64,000 bases of DNA from Amycolatopsis orientalis DSM 40040 = KCTC 9412 (GCF_000478275.1 NZ_ASJB01000077.1:89740-153739), one strand, 5' to 3'. Counted from the stretch's first letter, positions 42,738 through 51,681 are shown. A program made the numbers and translations. The notes: generated from the letters alone by a model not told the origin.

Positions 42738-43625
42738 ATGTCGATCTTCATCAACGAGAACAGCAAGGTCATCGTCCAGGGGCTCACCGGCTCCGAGGGC
42801 ATGAAGCACGCGACCAAGATGCTGAAGTCCGGCACGAACATCGTGGGTGGCGTCAACGCCCGCAAGGCCGGCCAGACCGTCTCCATCGAGGGCAAGGACC
42901 TCACCGTGTTCGGCACGGTCGAGGAGGCCATCAAGGAGACCGGCGCCGACGTTTCGGTCATCTTCGTGCCGCCGAAGTTCGCCAAGGACGCGGTCATCGA
43001 GGCGATCGACGCCGAGATCCCGCTCGCCGTGGTGATCACCGAAGGCATCCCGGTGCATGACTCGGCCTACTTCTGGGCGCACGCGGTCGCGACGGGCAAC
43101 AAGACCCGGATCATCGGGCCGAACTGCCCCGGCGTGATCAGCCCCGGCAAGTCGAACGCGGGCATCATCCCGGCCGACATCACCGGCGCCGGCCCGATCG
43201 GCCTGGTGTCGAAGTCCGGCACGCTGACCTACCAGATGATGTACGAGCTGCGTGACATCGGTTTCTCGACCGGTGTCGGCATCGGCGGCGACCCGGTCAT
43301 CGGCACGACGCACATCGACGCCCTCGAGGCGTTCGAGGCCGACCCCGAGACCAAGGTCATCGTGATGATCGGCGAGATCGGCGGCGACGCCGAAGAGCGC
43401 GCCGCGGCCTACATCAAGGAGAACGTGACGAAGCCGGTCGTCGGCTACGTCGCTGGCTTCACCGCGCCCGAGGGCAAGACCATGGGCCATGCCGGCGCCA
43501 TCGTCTCCGGCTCCTCCGGCACGGCCGCCGCCAAGAAGGAGGCCCTCGAGGCCGCTGGCGTCAAGGTCGGGAAGACCCCGAGCGAGACCGCCGTCCTGGC
43601 GCGCGAGCTGTACAACAGCCTCTGA
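42738..43625 (+). CDS. sucD: Succinate-CoA ligase (ADP-forming) alpha subunit
   Basis: This is the alpha chain of succinyl-CoA synthetase, 295 residues. The CoA-binding Rossmann domain starts SKVIVQGLTGSEGMKHA. The phospho-histidine region is GKTMGHAGAIVSGSSGTAAA. The ATG follows the sucC stop by one base, giving strict coupling. It ends in a strong terminator followed by an array of palindromic repeats. Confidence 0.97.
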   Translation: MSIFINENSKVIVQGLTGSEGMKHATKMLKSGTNIVGGVNARKAGQTVSIEGKDLTVFGTVEEAIKETGADVSVIFVPPKFAKDAVIEAIDAEIPLAVVITEGIPVHDSAYFWAHAVATGNKTRIIGPNCPGVISPGKSNAGIIPADITGAGPIGLVSKSGTLTYQMMYELRDIGFSTGVGIGGDPVIGTTHIDALEAFEADPETKVIVMIGEIGGDAEERAAAYIKENVTKPVVGYVAGFTAPEGKTMGHAGAIVSGSSGTAAAKKEALEAAGVKVGKTPSETAVLARELYNSL

Positions 43626-43652
43626 TCCTTCGGAGACTGACGCTTTCCCCGG

Positions 43653-43682
43653 CGGGCCGGGCACCCCACGGTGCCCGGCCCG
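43653..43682 (+). terminator. Terminator after sucCD
   Basis: Perfect 13 bp arms (CGGGCCGGGCACC and its complement) with the 4-nt loop CCAC, followed by pyrimidine-rich CCTGCTTTCTCC. Confidence 0.85.
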
Positions 43683-43717
43683 CCTGCTTTCTCCCCCTCG
43701 CCTCCCTGCCCCGGCGC

Positions 43718-43857
43718 GTCGACTTTCGCCCCCTAATCGCGCTCCCTGGGGCAGGTCGACTTTCGCCCCCTAATCGCGATCCGGGGGCCGTGTCGACATT
43801 CGCGGGCTGACCGCGATCCGCGGGGGCGCGTCGCGATTAGGGGGCGAAAGTCGACAC
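43718..43857. repeat. Array of four variant palindromic repeats
   Basis: Copies begin at 43718, 43755, 43792 and (inverted) about 43829, a 37 bp period. Three are CTTTCGCCCCCTAATCGCGA-type, and one has the older centre ATTCGCGGGCTGACC. The inverted last copy can pair with any of the others. Confidence 0.85.
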
Positions 43858-44027
43858 GGGCGTCGACGGGGGTTCCGCACGGAACCCGATCGGGTGTACA
43901 GACGTCTCAGAGCCCGAGGCGTGGGGTGACCGCGTGTGCGCTAGCGTTCGAGCATCACAGCCGCCTCGTTTGTCCCGGGAGTCCCGCGTGCCCCGGGGTG
44001 CCGGTCGAACGACAGGAGAGCATTCGG

Positions 44028-44846
44028 ATGTCCTATCCCAGCGGTGGGCCCGGCTACCCCCAGCAGGGTGGCGGCCAGCAACACCCCAACCCCGGCTCGG
44101 GAGCCTTTCCGCAGCAGCAGGCGCCGTCGCAGGCGGCCCCGCTGAACCTGGCGCTGCTGCTCGCGCTCGCCGTCACCGTCCTCGGGCTGGTGCAGTTCTT
44201 CATCGGTTTCTCCGACGAAGCCGACGCCGCCGGACAGATTTCGGTCTTCCTCCTGGTCAGCGGTCTGCTCGCGGCCTTGCACGCGCTGCCGCGCGGCCCG
44301 AAGACGCTGCCGTTCGCGGCGTTGTTCAGCGTCCTCGGCGCGTTCGGCGGTCTCGACCTGATCATCGGCTACGGAAGCGGTCGTGACGAGGTCTCGGTCC
44401 CGGGCATCCTCACCGTGGTGCTGATCCTGGGCATCCTGCAGATGCTGGTCGCGGTCGCCGCGCTGCTCTTCGAGCACGAGGTCATCAAGCTGCCCGCCGC
44501 GAAGCCGCAGCAGCAGTCACCGCAGGCCCCCTACAGCCAGCAGTTCCCGCAACAGGGCCCGCAGGGTCCGTTCGGCCAGCAGGGTCAGCAGGGCCCGGCC
44601 GCCACCCAGGTCCAGCCGTTCCCCGGCTCGGGCCAGCAGGGACAGCAGGGTCAGCAGCAGGGCGAGCCGTCCGGCCCGTTCTCGCAGCCGGGCGGGTTCC
44701 AGCCGCCGGTCACGCAGCCGCCGGGCCAGCAGGCCACGACGTACGCGCCGCAGCAGGGCCAGTTCTTCCAGCAGCCGCCGTCCTCCTCCTCGGAGCAGGG
44801 CCAGAACCCGGGTACGCCGCCGGGTGGTTTCGGCCAGCAGAGCTGA
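44028..44846 (+). CDS. DUF5336 (34 kDa antigenic protein) family membrane protein
   Basis: This 272-residue protein belongs to the mycobacterial 34 kDa antigen family (Rv0954). The cytosolic N-terminus is Gly/Pro/Gln-rich. Four membrane helices follow (about 40-60, 70-88, 94-112, 125-147). The C-terminal 120 residues are Gln/Gly/Pro-rich and low in complexity. Function is unknown; the position next to the PerM-like gene suggests an envelope or division role. ATG 44028 follows AGGAGAG. A textbook terminator follows. Confidence 0.9.
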   Translation: MSYPSGGPGYPQQGGGQQHPNPGSGAFPQQQAPSQAAPLNLALLLALAVTVLGLVQFFIGFSDEADAAGQISVFLLVSGLLAALHALPRGPKTLPFAALFSVLGAFGGLDLIIGYGSGRDEVSVPGILTVVLILGILQMLVAVAALLFEHEVIKLPAAKPQQQSPQAPYSQQFPQQGPQGPFGQQGQQGPAATQVQPFPGSGQQGQQGQQQGEPSGPFSQPGGFQPPVTQPPGQQATTYAPQQGQFFQQPPSSSSEQGQNPGTPPGGFGQQS

Positions 44847-44860
44847 CCTCTCGCACGAAA

Positions 44861-44899
44861 AAGCACCCGCTGTGACTCTCCGTGTCACAGCGGGTGCTT
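44861..44899 (+). terminator. Intrinsic terminator with U-tract
   Basis: Perfect 16 bp arms starting AAGCACCCGC with a 7-nt loop, followed by CTTTTTTCC. This is the only terminator in the window with a clear T run. Confidence 0.92.
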
Positions 44900-44989
44900 C
44901 TTTTTTCCGGGTTACCCGACCGGGTGGGTTGGGCCACGTGCGCCGTGCGGCGGCGGCGTGCCTCACCCGGACGGACCAGTCCGGATGTC

Positions 44990-46525
44990 ATGGTGCGAAT
45001 CATGAAGCTGCTCACCCGTGACGAACGCCCGCCGGGCGAAGAGCCGGTGAGCGACCTCGTCCCCGAGCCGGAGGTGTCCAGGGCGAAGCGGGTCCGGGTG
45101 TTGCTCTCCGCCGCCTGCGCGCCCTTGCTCTTCTCCTACACCGCCGTCGCGGCCGTCCTCGCGGTGGTCGCGTTCGCCGCCGACAGGTCCCGCTTCTCCA
45201 GCACCGGCGTCCTGCTCGCCGCGGGGCCGGGCTGGCTCGCCTCGTGGCAGGTGGAACTCGAATTCGGCGGTCACCCCCTCAGCGTGCTGCCGCTCCTGCC
45301 GACCATCGCCGTCGCGTGGTTCACGGCGCGGACGGCGTCGCGTGCCGTGCGCCGGATCGGCGGCGGGACCCCGGCCGACGCGGTTCCGGTGGTCGCGGTG
45401 ATCGCCGGGGCACACGCGTTGTTCGGCGTGCTCATCGCCCTGCTGGCCGGGGGATCGCCGGTCGGGGTGAACCCGCTGACAGCCTTCTGTGTGCCGGGGC
45501 TCCTCGCCGGGCTCGCCGCCGTCGCGGGAACCGCCAAGCGGTGCGGATCGCCCGCCACGCTGCGGGAGCGATTCGACCCGGTGGCCGTCCACGGTCTGCG
45601 GGCTGGCGCGCTCGGCCTCGCCGCGCTGATCGCCTGTGGCGCGGCGGTGTTCACCACGGTCACCGCCGTCTCATGGTCCACTGTGGACGGCTTGTTCGAA
45701 CCGGGCCTCGGCGCGAGTCTCGGCTTGTTCCTGCTTTCCGTGGCCTATCTGCCGAACGCCGTCATCGCCGCGCTGTCCTTCACCACCGGACCGGGTTTCT
45801 CGGTCGGTTCACTGACCGTCGGCATGTTCGGCTATCGCGAAGGGCAGCTGCCGGGAGTGCCGGTGCTGGCGGGGATCCCGTCGCATCACGCGGTCTGGTG
45901 GCCCGCGCTGCTGCTCCTGCCCGCGCTGGTCGGCGCGCTGGTCGGCTGGAAGATCCGCGCGATCGACGAGGATCCGATGCTGCGGATGCGCGCGGTCGCC
46001 GTCGCCGGTGCGCTCGTCGCGTTCGGCTGCGTCATCCTCGGGACCCTCGCCGGTGGCCGGCTCGGTGACGGGCCGTTCGATCCGGTCAGCGTGCCGGTCG
46101 GGATCGCCTCGGTGATCACCTTCTGCTGGATTGTCATCCCCGGTGGGTTCGTCGCCTTCTTCGCCGGTGCGCACGACGCTCCCGAACCGCCTGGGGAACC
46201 GGGCGAAGACACCGAAGACACTGGCGGCGCCGACGCCACCGAAGACATCGACGCCACTGAAGACATCGACGCCACCGACGTCACCGAAGCCGACGAAGAA
46301 GTCGTCGAGGGCGAAGAGGGCGAAGCAGCGGAACCGGACGAAGACATCGAGTCCGAGGCCGAATTCGAGGACGAAGCCGAAGCGGAACTCGCCCGCGAGC
46401 TGGGTGAGGACCTCGACGGGACCCCGGCCGAAATCGAGCCCGAATCCGAGCCGGAGCAGGACATCGCTGTGACCGAGTCCACCGACGGGTCCGGCGACGA
46501 AAGCTCGCCCGGTGGCGACCGTTAG
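44990..46525 (+). CDS. perM: DUF6350 membrane protein, PerM-like
   Basis: This 511-residue polytopic protein corresponds in position and layout to M. tuberculosis Rv0955 (PerM), which supports cell division under stress by stabilising FtsB. About ten membrane helices cover residues 27-400. The C-terminal 110 residues are a very acidic, low-complexity tail containing TEDIDATEDIDATD repeats. ATG 44990 and ATG 45002 are both possible. It lies directly upstream of purN-purH, as in mycobacteria, without an obvious functional link to purines. Confidence 0.85.
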   Translation: MVRIMKLLTRDERPPGEEPVSDLVPEPEVSRAKRVRVLLSAACAPLLFSYTAVAAVLAVVAFAADRSRFSSTGVLLAAGPGWLASWQVELEFGGHPLSVLPLLPTIAVAWFTARTASRAVRRIGGGTPADAVPVVAVIAGAHALFGVLIALLAGGSPVGVNPLTAFCVPGLLAGLAAVAGTAKRCGSPATLRERFDPVAVHGLRAGALGLAALIACGAAVFTTVTAVSWSTVDGLFEPGLGASLGLFLLSVAYLPNAVIAALSFTTGPGFSVGSLTVGMFGYREGQLPGVPVLAGIPSHHAVWWPALLLLPALVGALVGWKIRAIDEDPMLRMRAVAVAGALVAFGCVILGTLAGGRLGDGPFDPVSVPVGIASVITFCWIVIPGGFVAFFAGAHDAPEPPGEPGEDTEDTGGADATEDIDATEDIDATDVTEADEEVVEGEEGEAAEPDEDIESEAEFEDEAEAELARELGEDLDGTPAEIEPESEPEQDIAVTESTDGSGDESSPGGDR

Positions 46526-46601
46526 GGTTGACGCGACCAGGTGAAGCGCCGTACGCCCGAGTGCGTACCGCCGTGGCAAGGAGCCCGTTCTGGCTAGTCG
46601 G

Positions 46602-47219
46602 TTGGACCTGCCCACTCCGGTGAAGCTCGTCGTCCTCGCGTCCGGTTCCGGCACGCTGTTGCAGGCCGTGCTCGACGCCGCCGAAAAGCCGAACTATCCG
46701 GCGAAGGTCGTCGCCGTCGGAGCCGACCGCACCGGGATCGAGGCGCTCACGCGGGCCGAACGCTCCGGTGTCCCGTCGTTCGCCGTGCGGATGGCCGACC
46801 ATCCGGACCGCGCGGCGTGGGACAAGGCGATCACCGAAGCCGTCGCCGCCTACCAGCCCGACCTGGTCGTTTCGGCGGGGTTCATGAAGATCCTCGGCGC
46901 CGAATTCCTCGCGCGGTTCCCCGGCCGCGTGATCAACACGCATCCGGCCCTGCTGCCGTCGTTCCCCGGCGCGCACGCCGTGGCCGACGCGCTGGCGATG
47001 GCCGTCAAGGTCACCGGGTCGACGGTCCATTTCGTCGACGCCGGGGTCGACACCGGTCCGATCATCGCGCAGGAGGCGGTGGTCGTGGAGACCGATGACG
47101 ACGAGAACGTCCTGCACGAGCGGATCAAGGCCGTGGAACGCAGGCTCCTGGTGGAAACGATCGAAAAACTCGGCCGGAGCGGGTGCGCGGTCGAGGGACG
47201 AAAGGTGAGGTTTTCGTGA
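46602..47219 (+). CDS. purN: Phosphoribosylglycinamide formyltransferase
   Basis: This enzyme transfers a formyl group from 10-formyl-tetrahydrofolate to GAR, step three of purine synthesis. The 205 residues include the phosphate loop SGSGTLLQAV, the catalytic FMKILGAEFLARFPGRVINT followed by HP, and the Asp in VHFVDAGVDTGPI. The only upstream in-frame start is TTG 46602; a stop lies 6 bases before it, and AAGGAG at 46578 is rather distant. GTG at about 46620 would be an alternative. The stop overlaps the purH start. Confidence 0.94.
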   Translation: MDLPTPVKLVVLASGSGTLLQAVLDAAEKPNYPAKVVAVGADRTGIEALTRAERSGVPSFAVRMADHPDRAAWDKAITEAVAAYQPDLVVSAGFMKILGAEFLARFPGRVINTHPALLPSFPGAHAVADALAMAVKVTGSTVHFVDAGVDTGPIIAQEAVVVETDDDENVLHERIKAVERRLLVETIEKLGRSGCAVEGRKVRFS

Positions 47220-48778
47220 GTACCGCACAGGGACAGCGTCCCGTCCGTCGCGCGCTGATCGGCGTCTCGGACAAGGCCGGCCTGCTCGAACTCGCCACCG
47301 GGCTGCACGCGGCGGGTGTCGAGATCGTGTCGACCGGCGGCACGGCGAAGGTCATCGCGAACGCCGGGGTGCCGGTGACGCCGGTCGAAGAGGTCACCGG
47401 GTTCCCCGAGTCCCTCGACGGCCGGGTCAAGACGCTGCACCCGCGCGTGCACGCGGGCCTGCTCGCCGACCGTGATCGCCCGGAGCACGTCGAGCAGCTC
47501 AAGCAGCTCGACATCGCGCCGTTCGACCTGCTCGTGGTCAACCTTTACCCGTTCACGCAGACCGTGAACTCGGGCGCGAGCCCGGAGGACTGTGTCGAAA
47601 ACATCGACATCGGTGGCCCGGCGATGGTGCGCGCGGCGGCGAAGAACCACAACAGTGTCGCCGTCGTCGTCGACCCCTCCCGCTACGAGTGGGTGCTGGA
47701 GCGCGTCGCCGCCGGTGGTTTCGAGCTGGCCGACCGCAAGCGGCTCGCCGCGCAGGCGTACGCGCACACTGCCGCGTACGACACCGCCGTCGCCGCGTGG
47801 TTCGCCAACGTCTACGCGCCCGCGGACGACTCCGGTTTCCCGGACTTCACCGGCGCTTCGTGGGAGCGCGGCGACGTCCTGCGCTACGGCGAGAACCCGC
47901 ACCAGAAGGCCGCGCTGTACAAGCACTGGCGTCCTGGCCTCGCGCACGCGGAACAGCTGCACGGCAAGGCCATGTCGTACAACAACTACGTCGACACCGA
48001 CGCCGCGCGCCGCGCCGCCTACGACTTCGAGGCCCCGGCCGTCGCGATCATCAAGCACGCCAACCCGTGCGGGATCGCCGTGGGTGAGGACATCGCCGAG
48101 GCGCACCGGAAGGCGCACGCGTGCGACCCGGTTTCGGCCTACGGCGGGGTGATCGCGACCAACCGGCCGGTGAGCCGCGAGGCCGCCGAGCAGATCTCCG
48201 AGGTGTTCACCGAGGTCGTCCTCGCGCCGGACTTCGACGCGGAGGCGCTGGAGATCCTGCAGCGCAAGAAGAACGTGCGGCTGCTGAAGCTGCCCGCCAT
48301 CACGTCGCCGGATCCGATCGAGTTCCGGCCGATCTCCGGCGGCATGCTGGTGCAGACCGTCGACACGATCGCCGCCGAGGGCGACGACCCGGCGAACTGG
48401 ACGCTGGCGACCGGTGCGCCCGCCGACGAGCGGACGCTGGCCGACCTCGAGTTCGCGTGGCGTTCGCTGCGTGCGGTGAAGTCGAACGCGATCCTGCTGG
48501 CGAACGACGGCGCGACCGTCGGCGTCGGCATGGGTCAGGTCAACCGGGTCGACTCTTCGCGGCTCGCGGTCTCGCGAGCGGGGGACCGGGCGAAGGGCTC
48601 CGTGGCCGCTTCGGACGCCTTCTTCCCGTTCCCGGACGGGCTCGAGGTCCTGCTGGAGGCCGGTGTCCGCGCCGTCGTCCAGCCGGGTGGCTCGATCCGC
48701 GACGCCGAGGTCATCGCCGCCGCCGAGGCCGCCGGGGTCACCCTGTACCTGACCGGCACGCGCCACTTCGCGCACTAG
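47216..48778 (+). CDS. purH: AICAR formyltransferase / IMP cyclohydrolase
   Basis: This bifunctional enzyme performs the last two steps of IMP synthesis, 520 residues. The N-terminal cyclohydrolase (MGS-like) domain runs from RRALIGVSDKAGLLELA to about residue 150. The C-terminal transformylase has the catalytic KHANPCG motif and ends in VTLYLTGTRHFAH. GTG 47216 overlaps the purN stop, with AAAGGTGAGG upstream. IMP made here feeds guaB and guaA in this same window. Three repeat copies follow the stop. Confidence 0.97.
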   Translation: MSTAQGQRPVRRALIGVSDKAGLLELATGLHAAGVEIVSTGGTAKVIANAGVPVTPVEEVTGFPESLDGRVKTLHPRVHAGLLADRDRPEHVEQLKQLDIAPFDLLVVNLYPFTQTVNSGASPEDCVENIDIGGPAMVRAAAKNHNSVAVVVDPSRYEWVLERVAAGGFELADRKRLAAQAYAHTAAYDTAVAAWFANVYAPADDSGFPDFTGASWERGDVLRYGENPHQKAALYKHWRPGLAHAEQLHGKAMSYNNYVDTDAARRAAYDFEAPAVAIIKHANPCGIAVGEDIAEAHRKAHACDPVSAYGGVIATNRPVSREAAEQISEVFTEVVLAPDFDAEALEILQRKKNVRLLKLPAITSPDPIEFRPISGGMLVQTVDTIAAEGDDPANWTLATGAPADERTLADLEFAWRSLRAVKSNAILLANDGATVGVGMGQVNRVDSSRLAVSRAGDRAKGSVAASDAFFPFPDGLEVLLEAGVRAVVQPGGSIRDAEVIAAAEAAGVTLYLTGTRHFAH

Positions 48779-48782
48779 CCCA

Positions 48783-48959
48783 GATCGCGTTTCGCGGGCT
48801 AACCGCGCTCCGGTCGCCTCCGGCGCCGACTTGCGTTCAGCCCCCTAATCGTGATCCCGGGGGTGCCCGTGGACAGGACCGCGGGCATTCCCGGTGCCCG
48901 GCCCCGGTCGCCGTGCCATGCTGGCCGCGTGTCGACTTCAGCGGGCTGATCGTGACGCG
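48783..48959. repeat. Three diverged palindromic repeats after purH
   Basis: Copies at 48783 (TTTCGCGGGCTAAC), 48828 (TTCAGCCCCCTAATC) and 48929 (TTCAGCGGGCTGAT). They are more diverged than elsewhere. The last lies 30 bp before the next start codon. Confidence 0.7.
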
Positions 48960-48990
48960 AAGCGGACGCGAGGATCGGTAGGAGGAACGG

Positions 48991-49791
48991 GTGAACCAGC
49001 CGCCGCAGGGGTACGGCCAGGGACCGGGTTATGGCCCGCCACCTGGGCCGGGCTATGGACAGCAGCCGGGGTACGGCGCGCCTCGGCCCGGCGGGCCGGG
49101 GTACGGCGCACCGGGCGGGCCCGGGTACGGTCCGCCGCCCGGATACGGTCCGCCGATGCCCGGCTACGGGCAGCCGCCCAAGAAGAAAAAGACCGGGCTG
49201 ATCATCGGCCTGATCATGGGCGGCGTGGTCCTGCTCGGCCTGGGCATCCCGGGCGGCATCTTCGCGTCGGAGTACTACTCGTCGGTCGGCAAGCCGCCGG
49301 TCTCCCAGCAGCCGCCCGCCCAGTGCAAGGTCTCGCCGGAAGTCCTGAACAAGGCCATCACCAACAGCTTCCAGGGCTTCGGCGAGAACGAGTTCAAGGC
49401 CCTCGACATCGTCACCAAGCAGTACGGCTGTTCCTGGGCGGCGCCGGACGGGGACAACGTCCACGACCGTACCCTGCAGATCACGGTCTACCGTCACGAA
49501 GGACCGGACGCCGAGAAACGGGCGGCGGAGTCCTCCACCGGATCGGCCGCGCCGTCCGAGCGCCAGCAGCAGGTGCAGGGGATCGGGCAGAAGGCGGTCC
49601 TCGTCTCCCTGGACACCGACAGCGCATTCAGCGGTGCCGAGCTGCGGTTCATCCAGGGCGTGTACGTCGGTGTCATCACCTACAAGGGCTGGGACAAGGG
49701 GTTCTTCACGAACTCGCCGATCCCGCCCGCGGAGTCCGCCGAAGTGGCGAAGTCCGTGGGCGCCGAGGTCGCGAAGAACCTGCCCCGCTAG
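48991..49791 (+). CDS. Gly/Pro/Tyr-rich single-pass protein
   Basis: This 266-residue protein has an N-terminal cytosolic domain of GYGPPPG-like repeats (residues 5-62), a KKKK stop-transfer signal, one membrane helix (about 68-92) and an extracytoplasmic domain of about 165 residues with two cysteines (QCKVSP and GCSWAA). That domain resembles DUF3558-type lipoprotein domains by pattern only. GTG 48991 follows AGGAGGA. Function is unknown. Its stop shares CTAG with the convergent SRPBCC gene. Confidence 0.8.
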   Translation: MNQPPQGYGQGPGYGPPPGPGYGQQPGYGAPRPGGPGYGAPGGPGYGPPPGYGPPMPGYGQPPKKKKTGLIIGLIMGGVVLLGLGIPGGIFASEYYSSVGKPPVSQQPPAQCKVSPEVLNKAITNSFQGFGENEFKALDIVTKQYGCSWAAPDGDNVHDRTLQITVYRHEGPDAEKRAAESSTGSAAPSERQQQVQGIGQKAVLVSLDTDSAFSGAELRFIQGVYVGVITYKGWDKGFFTNSPIPPAESAEVAKSVGAEVAKNLPR

Positions 49792-50492
49792 GCGTACAGA
49801 CCGTTCAGCCAGGCAGTCCACGCCTTCTCGGCCTTGTCCGCGTCGGCGTCTTCGGCGAACAGGTGGTGCCCGATGCCGACAGGCCGGCCCCAGACGTTCC
49901 GGCCGTAGAAGCGGTACAGCGCGTCTTCGGTCCGGACGCCGAGGAAATTCGACGTCAGGTAGTCGACGACCCCGTCGACACCGGGGACATCGAGGTGCAC
50001 CCGGTCGCCCACGGCCGCCGCGCCGACCGCCGCCCGGACCGCTTCGAACGCCTTCGGGGCTATCGACGCTTCGAGTGCGTCGGCCTTGAAGTACTTCGCC
50101 TCGCGACGGTTGAAGTGCGTCAGGTACTGGCCGAGCGAGTGGTAGTAGAAGGCCGTGTGACGGCGGCAGGCGTCGTATTCGACGTCCCAGTCGTCGAGGA
50201 CGGTGGTGTGCTCGTAGCGCAGGTACGTCCCGCCGTCCTTCGGTTCGAGGACGTACTCGAGGGTGTTGAACCAGCCCTCCTCGTTTTCGGCGTAGGTGAC
50301 GAAGCGTCGTGACGGCTTCCAGACCGTGACCATGCCGCCGGTCGGGGTGAGGCCGGATTCGGCACCGCCGTCGCGCGGTTCGTACTGGATCGGCCAGAGC
50401 CAGCCGCCCGTGCCTTCGGTGATCGCGGCCCAGGTGTCGGCGGGCGTGGTGGGCAGGAAGCCCTCGAAGCGGACCTCGGATTCCTTCGCCAT
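49788..50492 (-). CDS. SRPBCC-domain (START/AHSA1-like) protein
   Basis: This 234-residue protein has an AHSA1-type helix-grip fold in the first 150 residues (VRFEGFLPTTPADTWAAITE, EYVLEPKDGGTYLRYEHTTV, YYHSLGQYLTHFNRR). A C-terminal extension of 80 residues appears to repeat part of the fold. It probably binds a hydrophobic ligand; none can be named. ATG 50492. The overlapped stop with the convergent gene leaves no room for a terminator between them. Confidence 0.82.
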   Translation of the reverse strand: MAKESEVRFEGFLPTTPADTWAAITEGTGGWLWPIQYEPRDGGAESGLTPTGGMVTVWKPSRRFVTYAENEEGWFNTLEYVLEPKDGGTYLRYEHTTVLDDWDVEYDACRRHTAFYYHSLGQYLTHFNRREAKYFKADALEASIAPKAFEAVRAAVGAAAVGDRVHLDVPGVDGVVDYLTSNFLGVRTEDALYRFYGRNVWGRPVGIGHHLFAEDADADKAEKAWTAWLNGLYA

Positions 50493-50554
50493 GGCTGTCC
50501 TCTCTCGTTGTCTTCATAGAGGCGACGCCTGGCCAGGGGCCGTTTCGACAAACG

Positions 50555-50582
50555 GATCGCGATCAGCCCGCTAAAGGCGACG
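50555..50582. repeat. Palindromic repeat copy
   Basis: A single copy with core ATCAGCCCGCTAAAGG, in the 112 bp gap between two leftward genes. Confidence 0.75.
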
Positions 50583-50604
50583 TGACGCGGGGCACAGTCG
50601 TGGG

Positions 50605-51186
50605 TCAGTCGTGGATGGGATGGCGGGCTTGGAAGGCGAGTCTTCCGTCGGCGGACGCCGCGATGCGGTCGAGTACGTCGTCGAGGGCCATGAAGACCTC
50701 CCACGGCGACTGTCCGCTCGCGGCGGTCAGGCGATCGACCAGGAGCTGTTCGAGGTCCGTGACCCGCTTCGCCTTCCACACCTTGTCCGCGGTGCTCACG
50801 AGCAGGTCCTCGACGCCGACGTCCGCGCTCCAGGCGGCGTGCGTCCGCGCGAATCGCGCCCGCTCTTCGCCGATCCCTTGGGAAAGAAGGAGTTCGTAAC
50901 CGGCCTGCTCGTGCGCGGAGCCGGGGCCGGACAATTCCTCGGGATGGATCGTCTTGCCGATGTCGTGGGTGGCCGCGCCGAACAGCGTCGCTTCGCGGTC
51001 GAAGGCCAGCTCCGGATGCTGCTTCTCCAGCCAGTCGGCCAGCGAACAGGCCACGTCGTGGACCGCCCGGAGATGCGCGGCGAGCCGTGGGGGAGCGGCC
51101 AGCTTCTCCAGGAGTTCGCTCACTTCATCCGGCAGGGGCCGAGGCCCCGGGTCGGTCAGGGCGCGGCGCAGGGCTGGCGAGGGCAT
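50605..51186 (-). CDS. HD-domain phosphohydrolase-like protein
   Basis: This 193-residue protein has an HD metal-binding pattern: His43 in LRAVHDVA and His74-Asp75 in ATHDIGKTIHP, then GSAHEQAGYELLL and a late Asp in STADKVWKAKR. Such proteins hydrolyse phosphate esters, often nucleotides. No partner domain is present and the substrate is unknown. The ATG start lies at the beginning of a helical N-terminal segment. Confidence 0.88.
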   Translation of the reverse strand: MPSPALRRALTDPGPRPLPDEVSELLEKLAAPPRLAAHLRAVHDVACSLADWLEKQHPELAFDREATLFGAATHDIGKTIHPEELSGPGSAHEQAGYELLLSQGIGEERARFARTHAAWSADVGVEDLLVSTADKVWKAKRVTDLEQLLVDRLTAASGQSPWEVFMALDDVLDRIAASADGRLAFQARHPIHD

Positions 51187-51360
51187 GACATCCAGAATGA
51201 CAGAAAGCGCCGCTCACCCGGTCGGTTCCTCCGTCGCGAAGTCCCTCGTGTGCCGGTCGTTGTGCTCGTGGGCGACGAGGGTGAGCAGTTGACCAGGGCC
51301 AGCTCGTGAGCGCCTGTTCGGCCGATGACGGGGAGGGCGGCTGCTTGGTGCAATGGAACT

Positions 51361-51525
51361 ATGACGCTGCGCGGATCCGGCTCCGACAGGCCCGGCGAGT
51401 CGGCCGAGGAGAAGAAGAAACGGCGGGAAGAAGAAGCACGGCTGGCCGCGTACTGGCGGAACCGCAAGAAGAAACGCGCCGGCAGGCAGCGGAGGGGGAA
51501 CACGTCGTCCCAGTCGGGCGACTGA
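51361..51525 (+). CDS. Small basic protein (uncertain)
   Basis: This 54-residue ORF encodes a charged helix (ESAEEKKKRREEEARLAAYW then RNRKKKRAGRQRRGN). It could be a nucleic-acid-binding small protein or chance coding. There is no clear ribosome site. Codon bias looks normal for the genome (GC3-rich), which is weak support. It is located between the HD gene and the SOS operon. Confidence 0.35.
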   Translation: MTLRGSGSDRPGESAEEKKKRREEEARLAAYWRNRKKKRAGRQRRGNTSSQSGD

Positions 51526-51681
51526 GACACCGTCCTCGGCCCGCGGAGACCACGCGTCAACAGGCTGACCGCGCGAACTGGCGATGGTTGAATACGTGAT
51601 CTCCCCGGTCGGCGATGCCGACTGGCGCCTGTGGTCACACCTCGCTTGACAACCGCTGCGCCGCCCGGTCTACTGGAGGTA

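Larger units (their letters stand above)
43626..44027. other. Intergenic region between sucD and the DUF5336 gene
   Basis: The 402 bp consist of a terminator (43653-43682), four repeat copies (43718-43857) and about 170 bp that should hold the promoter of the DUF5336 gene. No gene is seen. Confidence 0.6.
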
